From Paractinoplanes tereljensis (GTDB taxonomy: Bacteria; Actinomycetota; Actinomycetes; Mycobacteriales; Micromonosporaceae): a stretch of 64,000 bases of DNA. The notes under the pieces are model-generated. The model was not told the DNA's origin, ran no database searches, and saw only the letters and a list, made by a program, of their open reading frames with translations. Position numbers and translations under genes: made by a program. Positions 1 through 10,952 of this stretch are shown here, in pieces (the first letter of the stretch is position 1; each line of letters begins with the position of its first letter). Location of the stretch: the NCBI RefSeq assembly GCF_016862435.1, contig NZ_BOMY01000051.1, positions 1 through 64,000 of the forward strand, read 5' to 3'.

Positions 1-143
1 AGCCAGGCCTCGATCGCGGCGTCCCGCATCGCGGGGCGGGACGGGTGGTCGGCGGGCGTGGCCGCCATCGCGTTGAGCAACTCGGCGGCGCTGTCCGACA
101 CTGAGCTCTGGTGGGTCCTCGGTCCGGCCATGGTCTGGATCAT
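1..143 (-). CDS. SigB/SigF/SigG-family RNA polymerase sigma factor, N-terminal 47 residues (runs off left edge)
   Basis: Only the start of the gene lies in the window. It begins at an ATG at 143 with GGAGG close upstream. The visible protein has a short leader, then an ELLNAMAA stretch followed by a D-H-P-S-R-P-A-M-R-D-x-A-I-E-A-W run. That run is typical of the extreme N-terminus of actinobacterial SigF/SigB-like factors, just before region 2. Such factors direct core polymerase to stress or developmental promoters and are normally held by an RsbW-type anti-sigma factor. The partner is not visible because the gene leaves the window. The family call rests on the N-terminal signature only. Confidence 0.7.
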   Translation of the reverse strand, partial: MIQTMAGPRTHQSSVSDSAAELLNAMAATPADHPSRPAMRDAAIEAW

Positions 144-208
144 TTGGGTGGTCCTCCATCAAACGGGCAGAGAGCCGTGCCCGCACGCGGCGACCGTTCA
201 GTGACTCC

Positions 209-247
209 ACGCTAGCCGGAAAGACTACGTGACACTAGCCGAAAGTA
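209..247. repeat. Imperfect direct repeat between the sigma-factor gene and ppgK
   Basis: Two copies of AC(G/A)CTAGCCG followed by a short A-rich run (209-225 and 232-247) are about 23 bp apart, roughly two helical turns. They sit upstream of the leftward sigma-factor start and 120 bp before the rightward ppgK start. They could be paired regulator sites or promoter elements. I cannot assign a factor. Confidence 0.35.
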
Positions 248-368
248 TGAGTCACTCACGCCGAATGACCGAGGCAGGCGTGGCAAGAGGGACATCCGCG
301 AGGATTCAATGTCGGTCCCCCGTGGTAAACAGCGGGAAACATCTTCGAAGAAGCGGACGGGAACACAG

Positions 369-1127
369 ATGGCCACTCTCGGCATCGACATCGGCGGCTC
401 CGGCGTGAAGGGGGCGCCGGTCGACACCATCGGCGGCGACCTGCTCGCCGAGCGGTTCCGCGTGCCCACGCCGCAACCCAGCGACGTGACCAGTGTCGTC
501 GAGGCGGTGGCCGAGGTGGCCGCCCAGTTCGACGACTTCGACCGGGTCGGCATCACCTTCCCCGGCGTGGTGGTCGACGGCGTCACCCGCACGGCGGCCA
601 ACGTCGACAAGTCGTGGCTCGACGCGCCCGCGGCCCAGCTGTTCAGCGACCGGCTCGGCAAGCCGGTCACCGTGCTCAACGACGCCGACGCGGCCGGCGC
701 GGCCGAGGTGGCGTTCGGGGCCGGCCGCGACCAGCGCGGCCTGATCATGATGCTCACCTTCGGCACCGGCATCGGCAGCGCGCTGTTCCTCGACGGCGTC
801 CTGATCCCGAACACCGAGTTCGGCCACCTCGAGCTGGACGGCAAGGACGCCGAGGCGCGCGCCTCCGACCGGGCCCGCGAGGCCGAGGACATGAGCTGGG
901 AGAAGTGGGCCGGCCGGGTGGAGGACTACCTCAAGCACGTCGAGATGCTGCTCTCGCCGCGGCTGTTCATCATCGGCGGCGGGGTCAGCAAGAAGTCCGA
1001 CAAGTTCTTCCCGCTGATCAACATCCGCACCCCGATGGTCCCGGCCACCCTGCTCAACAACGCCGGCATCATCGGCGCGGCGGTCGCGGCCGAGCAGGCG
1101 TCGACCGGCTCCCCGGTGCAGGTCTGA
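369..1127 (+). CDS. ppgK: Polyphosphate glucokinase (ROK family)
   Basis: It phosphorylates glucose to glucose 6-phosphate in the cytoplasm, using inorganic polyphosphate (often also ATP). The 252-residue protein starts at the ATG at 369, because the ROK fold begins right there; an upstream in-frame start at 309 would add a basic leader of no known role. The phosphate-binding DIGGSGVKG is at residues 7-15. The catalytic aspartate lies in LNDAD (about D105). LTFGTGIGSALF is at 129-140, and EFGHLELDGKDAE near 150-162 is typical of actinobacterial PPGK. Length matches the mycobacterial enzyme. The next gene starts 2 bp after the stop, so the two are probably cotranscribed. Glucose 6-phosphate made here could feed trehalose and glycogen synthesis, whose genes lie 1.5 kb downstream. 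Confidence 0.9.
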   Translation: MATLGIDIGGSGVKGAPVDTIGGDLLAERFRVPTPQPSDVTSVVEAVAEVAAQFDDFDRVGITFPGVVVDGVTRTAANVDKSWLDAPAAQLFSDRLGKPVTVLNDADAAGAAEVAFGAGRDQRGLIMMLTFGTGIGSALFLDGVLIPNTEFGHLELDGKDAEARASDRAREAEDMSWEKWAGRVEDYLKHVEMLLSPRLFIIGGGVSKKSDKFFPLINIRTPMVPATLLNNAGIIGAAVAAEQASTGSPVQV

Positions 1128-1128
1128 C

Positions 1129-1593
1129 GTGCCCCGGACCATCGCTACCAACACCACCGTCGACCGCGACGGTCTGCTGGAGTTCATCCGGCCGCGGCAC
1201 CACGCGATCCTGATGACCACCCGCCGCGACGGGCGCCCGCAGGCGTCGCCCAACACGTGCGGCGTCGACACCGAGGGCCGGATCGTCATCTCCACCTACC
1301 CCGAGCGGGCCAAGGCGATGAACGTCCGGCGCAACCCGCAGGTGTCGGTGCTGTTGCTCGGCGACGACTTCGGCGGGGCCTGGGTGCAGGTCGACGGGAC
1401 GGCCGAGGTGATCGACCTGCCCGACTCGGTCGAGCCCCTTGTCGATTACTTCCGCTGCATCTCGGGCGAGCACCCGAACTGGGACGAGTACCGTCAGGCG
1501 ATGCGTGACCAGGGCAAATCCCTGATCCGCATCACCATCGACCGGTGGGGCCCGATAGCGACCGGCGGGTTCCCGGCAAGATTGGCCAACTAA
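1129..1593 (+). CDS. PPOX-class flavin/F420-dependent split-barrel protein
   Basis: A 154-residue protein of the pyridoxamine 5'-phosphate oxidase-like split beta-barrel superfamily. These small cytoplasmic proteins bind FMN or F420. Visible family features are the N-terminal helix, then HHAILMTTRRDGRPQASP, with the conserved G-R-P-Q strand, followed by V-I-S-T-Y-x-E-R-A-K-x-x-N-V-R-R-N-P-x-V, the ligand-binding strand and loop of the TIGR03618-type group. The GTG start at 1129 is 2 bp after the ppgK stop. The substrate cannot be read from sequence, and any link with glucose phosphorylation is only inferred from the gene order. A strong terminator follows. Confidence 0.8.
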   Translation: MPRTIATNTTVDRDGLLEFIRPRHHAILMTTRRDGRPQASPNTCGVDTEGRIVISTYPERAKAMNVRRNPQVSVLLLGDDFGGAWVQVDGTAEVIDLPDSVEPLVDYFRCISGEHPNWDEYRQAMRDQGKSLIRITIDRWGPIATGGFPARLAN

Positions 1594-1601
1594 GAGAACA
1601 A

Positions 1602-1630
1602 GGCCGGCGCCCTGAACCAGGGCGCCGGCC
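1602..1630. terminator. Bidirectional intrinsic terminator
   Basis: An 11-bp perfect GC-rich stem (1602-1612 with 1620-1630) encloses a 7-base loop and is followed by TTCTTTCTT on the plus strand. The minus strand reads TTGTTCTCTT after the hairpin. It lies between the convergent genes ending at 1593 and 1648 and can serve both. Confidence 0.85.
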
Positions 1631-1647
1631 TTCTTTCTTGGGGGGTC

Positions 1648-2226
1648 TCAGACCGCGTGCTCGACCTGCTCGACACCGAGCAGGTAGTGCAGCGTGTCGC
1701 GGTGCATCGAGGCGACCGGCTCGAGCAGGTCGGGGTGGCGCAGCAGCACGGCCGCGTCCCGGTCCCGGTCGTCCGGGTCGAGCAGGCGGCGGAACTCGTT
1801 CGGCAGGCCGCCGGCCCGGCGCGGGAGCGGGCGGGGCCGCTCGTCGCGGCTGGGCGGGATGGCGGCGGCGACCGCGTCGACACCCCGGCGGGCCAGCATC
1901 GGGTTGGCCAGCAGGCAGGCGGCCCAGCTGACGACGACCTCGTCGACCCAGGTACGCCAGCCCTCCTCCTCGGCCTCCTCGTCGTCGGGCTCGCTGCCGA
2001 CCCGCCAGTCCAGGACGGCGGAGCCGCCCGGGCCGGCGATCGCGACCAGGGCCGCGTCCATCTCGGTCGGGTAGCGCAGCCACGCGGCGACCGTGACGGC
2101 CTGGCGCGCCTGCAACTCGGAGAGCGTGTGGGTGATGGTGTCGGGGGTGCCCGCGGGGTAAGCGCGCGACAGCCAATGGGTGCTGGCGGCGATCACCGGC
2201 GAGAGCTCGACAGACGGTCCGGCCAC
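1648..2226 (-). CDS. Hypothetical protein, 192 residues, acidic centre
   Basis: I do not recognise this family. The protein is soluble-looking, mainly helical and alanine-rich. An acidic stretch (EPDDEEAEEEGW) lies near residues 79-90, and there is a tryptophan-rich middle. There is no signal peptide or membrane segment. It starts at an ATG at 2226 and ends at the shared terminator at 1602-1630. It diverges from glgE across about 440 bp of non-coding DNA. Codon use is like its neighbours (strong G/C third positions), which supports it as a real gene. Confidence 0.6.
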   Translation of the reverse strand: MAGPSVELSPVIAASTHWLSRAYPAGTPDTITHTLSELQARQAVTVAAWLRYPTEMDAALVAIAGPGGSAVLDWRVGSEPDDEEAEEEGWRTWVDEVVVSWAACLLANPMLARRGVDAVAAAIPPSRDERPRPLPRRAGGLPNEFRRLLDPDDRDRDAAVLLRHPDLLEPVASMHRDTLHYLLGVEQVEHAV

Positions 2227-2666
2227 GAGGTGCTCCTGGAGGTGTCAGGCGCGGCTCCGGTCGAACCGCGTCAGGGATTACCTCGGCGGCCGGGGTGGTG
2301 AGCTTGAGCAGGGTGACCGTGATGGGACCGCTCGGCAACCGACGCGCTCCCCTCCCGTTACTACTGGGCCGGGTGTTGCGCTTGTGGACAGCTCACGGCG
2401 TACCCGGAAAGGTTTTGCGAACTTGAATTTGCCGGCCGGAAACGTCCCGATGATCAAAACCGGGTAAGCAAGGAGAGAGGGCGAACTGTCGAAATTCACC
2501 CGAGGCGCACGGGCACTCCTGAACGAGCCGGGCTGAGCGCACTCCGGTAGGTTTAACCCATCGGCTTGCCGCTTGTTTGTGGTGCCTCCCCTGCGGAGAA
2601 GTATGCCCTGACGGCGGTACTCATTTCGCCGCGTCCACGCCCGCCCCGCTGACTACGGTGGAGATC
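2227..2666. promoter_or_regulatory. Divergent intergenic region, promoter region of the GlgE operon
   Basis: This 440-bp non-coding stretch separates the leftward hypothetical gene from glgE. It is less GC-rich in places, for example TTGCGAACTTGAATTTGCC near 2415-2435 and GGTTTAACC near 2550, as expected of promoters. I see no convincing small gene or riboswitch. GGTGGAG at 2657-2663 is the ribosome-binding site of glgE. Confidence 0.5.
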
Positions 2667-4631
2667 ATGACCGGTCGTTTTCCTATCGAAGACGTAACGC
2701 CGTCCGTGTCCTGCGGGCGATACCCCGCCAAGGCCGTCGTTGGTGAATTCGTGCCGGTCTCCGCGGTGTCCTATCGCGAAGGACACCACGCCCTCGGTGT
2801 AAACGTGGTATGGCGCGGGCCCGACGGCGAATCCGAACCGTTCACCCGCATGCGTCCCGGCGAACCCGGCCTCGACCAGTGGCACGGCCTCATTCGACCG
2901 GACAAGGTCGGCCGGTGGACGTTCACCGTGGAGGCGTTCGAGGATCCCTACCGGACCTGGCGCGACGCCGTGGTGAAGAAGATCGGCGCCGGCCAGGGCC
3001 TGGAAGACCTGGCCAACGACCTGGCCGAGGGCGCCGACGTGCTCGACCTGGCCACCAAGATCGTGCCGCACGAGGACGAGGAGCGGGTGCGCACCGCTGC
3101 CGCGGTGCTGCGCGACGAGCAGCAGTCGCTGTTCGCCCGGGTCTCCCCCGCGCTCGACCTGGAAGATCTGCTCTGGGACAACCCGGTGCGCCTGCAGGTC
3201 ACCACCACCCGGTCCTACGCGGTCTGGGTCGACCGGCAGCGCGCGCTCTATTCCTCCTGGTACGAATTCTTCCCCCGCTCCGAGGGCGCCGAGATCGGCC
3301 CGGACGCGACCCCGATCAAGCACGGCACCTTCCGCACCGCCGCCGAGCGCATCCCGGCGGTCGCGGCCATGGGCTTCGACGTGCTCTACCTTCCGCCGAT
3401 CCACCCGATCGGCAAGATCAACCGCAAGGGCCGCAACAACACCCTGGTGGCCCGCCCGGTCGACGTCGGTTCGCCGTGGGCGATCGGCTCGGACGAGGGC
3501 GGTCACGACGCCATCCACCCGCAGCTGGGCACCCTGGAAGACTTCCGCGCGTTCCTCGCCACCGCCGCCGAGAACGGCCTCGAGGTGGCGATGGACCTGG
3601 CGTTGCAGGTCGCACCCGACCACCCGTGGGTCAAGTCGCACCCGCAGTTCTTCACCACCAAGGCCGACGGCACCATCGCGTACGCCGAGAACCCGCCCAA
3701 GAAGTACCAGGACATCTACCCGCTGAACTGGGACAACGACTACCGTGGCCTGCGCGACGAGGTGTACCGCGTGGTCCGGCACTGGATCGACAACGGCGTC
3801 AAGATCTTCCGCGTCGACAACCCGCACACCAAGGCGCTGAACTTCTGGCAGTGGCTGATCGCCAAGATCAAGGAAACCGATCCGGACGTGCTGTTCCTGG
3901 CCGAGGCGTTCACCCGGCCGGCCATGATGAACGGCCTCGGCAAGATCGGCTTCACCCAGTCGTACACGTACTTCACCTGGCGCACCACGGCCTGGGAGAT
4001 GCGCGAATACATGGGTCAGCTGATCTCGACGCTGGACTGGATGCGGCCCAACTTCTGGCCCAACACCCCCGACATCCTGCACGAGACGCTGCAGCACGGC
4101 GGCCCGCCGATGTTCAAGATTCGCACCGTGCTGGCGAGCATGCTCTCGCCGTCCTGGGGCATGTACTCGGGGCTGGAGCTCTTCGAGCACGTGGCCCGGC
4201 CGGGTGCCGAAGAATATGTGGACAACGAGAAATTCGAGCTCAAGCCGCGGGACTGGGCGGCCGCCGAGCGCACCGGCCGGTCCCTGGCGCCGTACATCAC
4301 CCGGCTCAACAAGGTCCGGGCCGAGAACCCCGCGCTGCACTGGTTGCGCAACCTGCGCTTCCACGAAGTTGATAACGGTTCACTCCTGGTCTTCTCCAAG
4401 CGTGACCTGGAGACCGGTAACACCGTTCTGGTTGTCGTCTCCTTCGACGCCAGCAACGTGCAGTGGGGCAACGTCACGCTCAACATGCCCGAACTCGGCA
4501 TGGACTGGCACGAGCGGTTCTCGGTGACCGACCAGATCACCGGGGCGACCTACGAGTGGGGCCAGCACAACGCCGTCCGGATCGACCCCTACGTCGAGCC
4601 GGCGCACGTCTTTGTCGTGAAGCGGAACTGA
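2667..4631 (+). CDS. glgE: Alpha-1,4-glucan:maltose-1-phosphate maltosyltransferase
   Basis: GlgE (GH13 subfamily 3) transfers maltosyl units from alpha-maltose 1-phosphate to the non-reducing end of an alpha-1,4-glucan. The 654-residue protein starts at the ATG at 2667, preceded by GGTGGAG. The N-terminal beta-sandwich and helical insert cover about residues 1-195. The GH13 barrel follows, with the DVLYLPPIHPIG strand at about 238-249, the nucleophile D384 in FRVDNPHTKA and the acid/base E413 in LAEAF. Both are offset by ten from the Streptomyces GlgE residues, which fits the slightly shorter N-terminus. KHGTFRTAAERIPAVAAMGFD is typical of the family. It is first in an operon with treS, mak and glgB, which supply its substrate and branch its product. 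Confidence 0.96.
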   Translation: MTGRFPIEDVTPSVSCGRYPAKAVVGEFVPVSAVSYREGHHALGVNVVWRGPDGESEPFTRMRPGEPGLDQWHGLIRPDKVGRWTFTVEAFEDPYRTWRDAVVKKIGAGQGLEDLANDLAEGADVLDLATKIVPHEDEERVRTAAAVLRDEQQSLFARVSPALDLEDLLWDNPVRLQVTTTRSYAVWVDRQRALYSSWYEFFPRSEGAEIGPDATPIKHGTFRTAAERIPAVAAMGFDVLYLPPIHPIGKINRKGRNNTLVARPVDVGSPWAIGSDEGGHDAIHPQLGTLEDFRAFLATAAENGLEVAMDLALQVAPDHPWVKSHPQFFTTKADGTIAYAENPPKKYQDIYPLNWDNDYRGLRDEVYRVVRHWIDNGVKIFRVDNPHTKALNFWQWLIAKIKETDPDVLFLAEAFTRPAMMNGLGKIGFTQSYTYFTWRTTAWEMREYMGQLISTLDWMRPNFWPNTPDILHETLQHGGPPMFKIRTVLASMLSPSWGMYSGLELFEHVARPGAEEYVDNEKFELKPRDWAAAERTGRSLAPYITRLNKVRAENPALHWLRNLRFHEVDNGSLLVFSKRDLETGNTVLVVVSFDASNVQWGNVTLNMPELGMDWHERFSVTDQITGATYEWGQHNAVRIDPYVEPAHVFVVKRN

Positions 4632-4665
4632 TTCAAGTACCTGCGGGTGGGTAGGTGGGAAAGCA

Positions 4666-6431
<1,766 letters not shown>

Positions 6432-6435
<4 letters not shown>

Positions 6436-7760
6436 CGCTGCCCTTCGCCGAGTGGCTCCCGCAACAGCGCTGGTACGCGGGTAAGGCCCGCACCCTGGCG
6501 TCCGTCAAGGAGGCGTCGTCGACGAAGCTCGGCGACAACCTCGACCTGGTGCTCGTCGACGTCGAGTACACCGACGGCAGCGCCGAGCGCTACCAGGTGA
6601 TCGTGGCCTGGGACAACCACCCGATCGCCGAGTACAGCAGCGTGGCCACCATCGGCACGCTCGAGGGCCGTACCGGCTACGACGCCCTCTACGACCCGGG
6701 CGCGGCCCGTTACCTGCTCGGCCTGGTGGCCGGCGGCAGCGCGGTCGGCGACGTGGTCTTCGAGCCGGAACCGGGCGCCGAGTTCCCCACCGAGGAATCC
6801 TGGCCGCGGGTCTTCGACGCCGAGCAGAGCAACACCAGCGTGATCTTCGGCGAGGACGCGATCCTCAAGGTCTTCCGCCGGGTGTCCACCGGGATCAACC
6901 CCGACGTCGAGCTCAACCAGGTGCTCGGCCGGCGCGGCAACCCGCACGTGGCCCGGCTGCTCGGCTCGTTCGAGACCACCGAGGGCGGCAAGCCGTGCCC
7001 GCTCGGCATGGTGACCGCGTTCGCCGGCAACTCGGCCGAGGGCTGGGCGATGGCCACCGCCAGCGCGCGTGACCTGTTCGCCGACGCCGAGATGGGCGCC
7101 GACGAGGTGGGCGGCGACTTCCAGGGCGAGTCCTACCGGCTCGGCGAGGCGGTCGCGTCGGTACACGCCGACCTGGCCGCCGAGCTCGGTTCCGGCCCGG
7201 CGTCGTTCCCGCTCGACGCGGTGCTCGGCCGGCTGCGCCAGGCCGCCAACTCGGTCACCGAGATCCAGCAGTACGTCCCGACCATCGAGGCGCAGTTCCG
7301 GGCCCTCGACGGCGAGCCGGTCACGGTCCAGCGGGTGCACGGCGACCTGCACCTCGGCCAGGTGCTGCGCACCCCCGAGGCGTGGCTGCTGATCGACTTC
7401 GAGGGCGAGCCCGGGGTGCCGCTCGACGAGCGGCGGCTGCCCGACTCGCCGCTGCGCGACATCGCCGGCGTGCTGCGCAGCTATGAGTACGCTGCCTATC
7501 AGCTGCTTGTCGACTCGGACGACGAGGAGCACCTGGCCGCGCGGGCGCGCGAGTGGGTGGACCGCAACCGGGCCGCCTTCTGCGACGGGTACGCACACGC
7601 CTCCGGCCTCGACCCACGAACCCAGGGTGCGCTGCTCGCGGCGTACGAGTTGGACAAGGCGGTCTACGAGGCCGCGTACGAAGCACGGCACCGGCCCGGA
7701 TGGCTGCGGATCCCCCTGCGGTCCATCGCCCGGCTGGTCGGCCCGAACAACCCCAGCTAG
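6432..7760 (+). CDS. mak: Maltokinase (Pep2)
   Basis: Mak phosphorylates maltose with ATP to give alpha-maltose 1-phosphate, the GlgE donor. The 442-residue protein starts at an ATG overlapping the treS stop (ATGA), with GAGGAGAAG as ribosome-binding site. LPFAEWLPQQRWYAGKAR at residues 3-20 is a maltokinase N-terminal signature. The aminoglycoside-kinase-like core shows the ATP-site lysine in AILKVFRR (about K146), HGDLHLGQ at 303-310 with catalytic D305, and the metal-binding IDFEGEPG at 321-328. Length matches mycobacterial Mak. It lies between treS and glgB, completing the pathway. Confidence 0.96.
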
Positions 7761-7774
7761 AAGGAGCCATTCTC

Positions 7775-9925
7775 GTGATCGGCCACCCCGCCTCCTCGCT
7801 CGCCGCCGACCAGCGCGCCATGAACAGCGTGGTGGCCGGCGATACCCACGACCCGCACGCCATCCTCGGCGCGCACCCGACCGGCGAGAACACGGTGATC
7901 CGCACCCTGCGCAAGGGCGCCGAGAAGGTTTCGGTCGTCTACGGTGGCGAGCGCGCCGACATGGTGAAGGTGCACGACAACGGCATCTTCGCGGTCGAGC
8001 TGCCCGGCACGGTCCTGGACTACCGCCTCGACGTGGACGGCACCGAGTTCGACGACCCGTACCGTCATCTGCCCACCCTGGGCGAGCTCGACCTGCACCT
8101 GATCGGCGAGGGCCGGCACGAGAAGCTGTGGCGGGTGCTGGGCGCCCAGCCGCGCGGCAACGGCGTCGGTTTCGCGGTGTGGGCGCCGGCCGCCCGCGGT
8201 GTCCAGGTGGTCGGGGACTTCTCCGGCTGGGGCCCGTACGACGGCTGGCCGATGCGGTCGCTCGGCAGCAGCGGCGTCTGGGAGGTCTTCGTCCCGGAGG
8301 CGCGGCCCGGCTCCAAGTACAAGTACAAGATCCTCGGCCGGGACGGCGTCTGGCGCGAGCACGCCGACCCGCTGGCCCAGCACACCGAGGTGCCGCCGGC
8401 CACCGCGTCGGTGGTCTTCGAGTCCACCTACGAGTGGGCCGACACCGACTGGATGCGCGAGCGCGCCACCAAGCAGTGGCACCAGGAGCCGACCAGCGCG
8501 TACGAGGTGCACCTGGGCTCGTGGCGGCCCGGTCTGTCCTACACCGAGCTGGCGTCGCAGCTGGTGGATTACGTGGTCGAGATGGGCTTCACCCACGTCG
8601 AGCTGATGCCGGTGATGGAGCACCCGTTCGGCGGCTCCTGGGGTTACCAGGTCACCGGCTACTTCGCCCCCACCTCGCGGTTCGGCAGCCCCGACGAGTT
8701 CCGCTACCTGGTCGACAAGCTGCACCAGGCCGGCATCGGCGTCATCCTCGACTGGGTGCCCGCCCACTTCCCCAAGGACGAGTGGGCCCTGGCCCGCTTC
8801 GACGGCACCCCGCTCTACGAGCACGGCGACTGGCGTCGCGGCGAGCACCCCGACTGGGGTACGTACGTGTTCGACTTCGGCCGCAAGGAGGTCCGCAACT
8901 TCCTGGTGGCCAACGCGGTGTACTGGTGCGAGGAGTTCCACGCCGACGGCCTGCGGGTCGACGCGGTGGCCTCGATGCTCTACCTGGACTACTCGCGCAA
9001 GGACGGCGAGTGGACCCCGAATCAATATGGCGGCCGGGAAAACCTCGACGCGATCAGCTTCCTGCAGGAGATGAACGCGACCGTCTACAAGAACAACCCC
9101 GGCGTGGTCACCATCGCCGAGGAGTCCACCGCGTGGCCGGGCGTCACCCGCCCCACCCACCTGGGCGGCCTGGGCTTCGGCTTCAAATGGAACATGGGCT
9201 GGATGAACGACACCCTCTCCTACATGGAGAAGGAGCCGATCTACCGGCAGTGGCACCACCACCAGATGACCTTCGCCACGGTGTACGCCTGGAGCGAGAA
9301 CTACATCCTGCCGATCAGCCACGACGAGGTCGTGCACGGCAAGGGTTCGCTGGCCGGCAAGATGCCCGGCGACCAGTGGCAGAAACTGGCCAGCACCCGC
9401 GCCCTGCTCGGCTTCATGTGGGCCTTCACCGGCAAGCAGTTGCTGTTCATGGGCAGCGAGATGGGCGACATGCGGGAGTGGTCCGAGGAGCGCGGCCTCG
9501 ACTGGGGCCTGCTCGAGGACCCGGCCTTCGGTGGCGTGAAGGGCCTGGTCAAGGACCTGAACCGGGTCTACAAGGAGACCCCGGCGATCTGGACCCAGGA
9601 CACCAGCCCGTCCGGCTTCCGCTGGATCACCAGCGAGGACTCGCAGCACAACACATTCTCGTTCGTCCGCTTCGCCCCCAACGGCGACGCCCTGGCCTGC
9701 GTGGTCAACTTCGCCGCGGTCCCGCACGAGGGTTACCGCATCGGCCTTCCCCGGCCGGGCCGCTGGGAAGAGGTCGTCAACACCGACAGCGAGCTGTACG
9801 GCGGGTCGGGCGTCGGCAACCTCGGCGAGGTGACGGCCGAGGAGCTGCCGTGGCACGGCTTCAACGCCTCGGTCTCGCTGCGGGTGCCGCCGCTGGGGGC
9901 GGTCTGGCTGCGGTTCACCGCCTAG
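7775..9925 (+). CDS. glgB: 1,4-alpha-glucan branching enzyme
   Basis: GlgB (GH13 subfamily 9) introduces alpha-1,6 branches into the linear glucan made by GlgE. The start is the GTG at 7775, eight bases after AAGGAG, giving 716 residues. An N-terminal CBM48-type beta-sandwich pair covers about 25-220, with GVGFAVWAPAARGVQVVGDF at about 130-149. The catalytic barrel has D396 in DGLRVDAVASMLY and E449 in TIAEESTAWPGV, the same 53-residue spacing as in the E. coli enzyme. HDEVVHGKGSL marks the conserved histidine/aspartate region. The stop codon overlaps that of the convergent oxidoreductase gene within CTAG, so there is no room for an intergenic terminator. Confidence 0.97.
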   Translation: MIGHPASSLAADQRAMNSVVAGDTHDPHAILGAHPTGENTVIRTLRKGAEKVSVVYGGERADMVKVHDNGIFAVELPGTVLDYRLDVDGTEFDDPYRHLPTLGELDLHLIGEGRHEKLWRVLGAQPRGNGVGFAVWAPAARGVQVVGDFSGWGPYDGWPMRSLGSSGVWEVFVPEARPGSKYKYKILGRDGVWREHADPLAQHTEVPPATASVVFESTYEWADTDWMRERATKQWHQEPTSAYEVHLGSWRPGLSYTELASQLVDYVVEMGFTHVELMPVMEHPFGGSWGYQVTGYFAPTSRFGSPDEFRYLVDKLHQAGIGVILDWVPAHFPKDEWALARFDGTPLYEHGDWRRGEHPDWGTYVFDFGRKEVRNFLVANAVYWCEEFHADGLRVDAVASMLYLDYSRKDGEWTPNQYGGRENLDAISFLQEMNATVYKNNPGVVTIAEESTAWPGVTRPTHLGGLGFGFKWNMGWMNDTLSYMEKEPIYRQWHHHQMTFATVYAWSENYILPISHDEVVHGKGSLAGKMPGDQWQKLASTRALLGFMWAFTGKQLLFMGSEMGDMREWSEERGLDWGLLEDPAFGGVKGLVKDLNRVYKETPAIWTQDTSPSGFRWITSEDSQHNTFSFVRFAPNGDALACVVNFAAVPHEGYRIGLPRPGRWEEVVNTDSELYGGSGVGNLGEVTAEELPWHGFNASVSLRVPPLGAVWLRFTA

Positions 9926-10902
9926 ACGGTCACCACGATCTTGCCCGTCGGGGTGCCTTTCTCCAGGTAGTGGTGCGCCTCCACGATGTCGTCCAGGGTG
10001 AACACCCGGTCGACCGTGGGGCGCAGCACACCGGAACGGACGCCGGCGGCCAGGAAGGCGGCGACCCGCCGGACGATCACCGGGTCGACCATGTCGGCGA
10101 AGCCCATGAAGCGGCGGATGGTCAGCGACGGGTTGGCCGGGAACGACGCGGGCCGCGGGTCCAGCCAGCCCACCGCGATCAACTGGCCGCCGAGCTTGGC
10201 GGCCAGCGACAGGTCGGCCAGGCCCGGACCCATCACGGCGTCCAGGATCAGGTCGGCGCCCGCCCCACCGGTGAGCCGCCGGGTGGCCTCGGCCACGTCC
10301 TCGCGGTCGGTGGCGATCACCGCGGCCGCGCCGGCGTCGAGCAGGCTCTGCACCTTCGCGCTCGACCGGGTGACCGCGATCGGCACCGCGCCGATCTGGT
10401 TGGCGATCTGGATCGCGGCCCGGCCCACCCCGCCCGACGCGGCGGTGATCAGCACGTGGTCGCCGGGTCGCATCCCGGCCTTCTCGACCAGCGCGCCGTA
10501 CGCGGTGAAGTAGGCGACCCACAGCGCCGCCGCCTCGGGCACGTCCAGCCCGGCCGGGCGGGGCACGACCCGGCTGGCGAGCACCGTGGTGTACTCGGCG
10601 TACGCGCCCCGGGTCTCGAAGTCGGGGATGGCGGCGAGCAGGACCGGATCGCCGACCGCCAGCCCGGTGACCCCGGACCCGACCGCGTCGATCACCCCGG
10701 TCCCCTCGACACCCAGCCGGGCGTGCGGCAGTTGCACCGGCCGCGGCGACTGGCCGGCCCGGATCATCTGGTCGAGCGGGTTCACGGCGAACGCCTCGAT
10801 CCGCACCCGGACCTCGTCCGGGGCCGGCTCGACCACCGCCTCCTCGACGAGGTGCAGGACGTCCGGACCACCGATCTCATCGAACACAACAATTCGTGGC
10901 AT
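9922..10902 (-). CDS. Zinc-type alcohol dehydrogenase-like / quinone oxidoreductase (MDR superfamily)
   Basis: A 326-residue NADP(H)-dependent medium-chain reductase of the quinone oxidoreductase group. The GroES-like N-terminal domain starts MPRIVVFDEIGGPDVL and carries PLDQMIRAGQSP, in place of the zinc-binding Cys/His ligands. The Rossmann domain begins GDHVLITAASGGVGRAAIQIA, the family's AxxGGVG dinucleotide motif. No structural zinc cysteine cluster is seen. It is expected to be a cytoplasmic reductase of quinones or enones. It diverges from an HxlR-type regulator across about 50 bp, the usual arrangement for redox-responsive control of such genes. Confidence 0.85.
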   Translation of the reverse strand: MPRIVVFDEIGGPDVLHLVEEAVVEPAPDEVRVRIEAFAVNPLDQMIRAGQSPRPVQLPHARLGVEGTGVIDAVGSGVTGLAVGDPVLLAAIPDFETRGAYAEYTTVLASRVVPRPAGLDVPEAAALWVAYFTAYGALVEKAGMRPGDHVLITAASGGVGRAAIQIANQIGAVPIAVTRSSAKVQSLLDAGAAAVIATDREDVAEATRRLTGGAGADLILDAVMGPGLADLSLAAKLGGQLIAVGWLDPRPASFPANPSLTIRRFMGFADMVDPVIVRRVAAFLAAGVRSGVLRPTVDRVFTLDDIVEAHHYLEKGTPTGKIVVTV

Positions 10903-10952
10903 GCGAAAAACGCTACGGAGCCGATTGGCACCCGCTGGTAACTTTTGATCCC
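10903..10952. promoter_or_regulatory. Divergent promoter between oxidoreductase and HxlR regulator
   Basis: This 50-bp gap must contain both promoters. GTAACTTTTG lies just before the GTG start of the regulator and is AT-rich for this genome. HxlR proteins usually bind such short divergent regions. No clean palindrome is visible. Confidence 0.4.

Noticed and set aside
7757..10522. 921-codon minus-strand frame opposite glgB
   Set aside because: It is an antisense shadow with no recognisable domain; glgB on the plus strand has its complete active site.
7483..10941. Very long plus-strand frame over mak, glgB and the oxidoreductase gene
   Set aside because: Its protein is arginine/proline/alanine rich low-complexity, as shadows of high-GC genes are, and the true genes there have full catalytic motifs.
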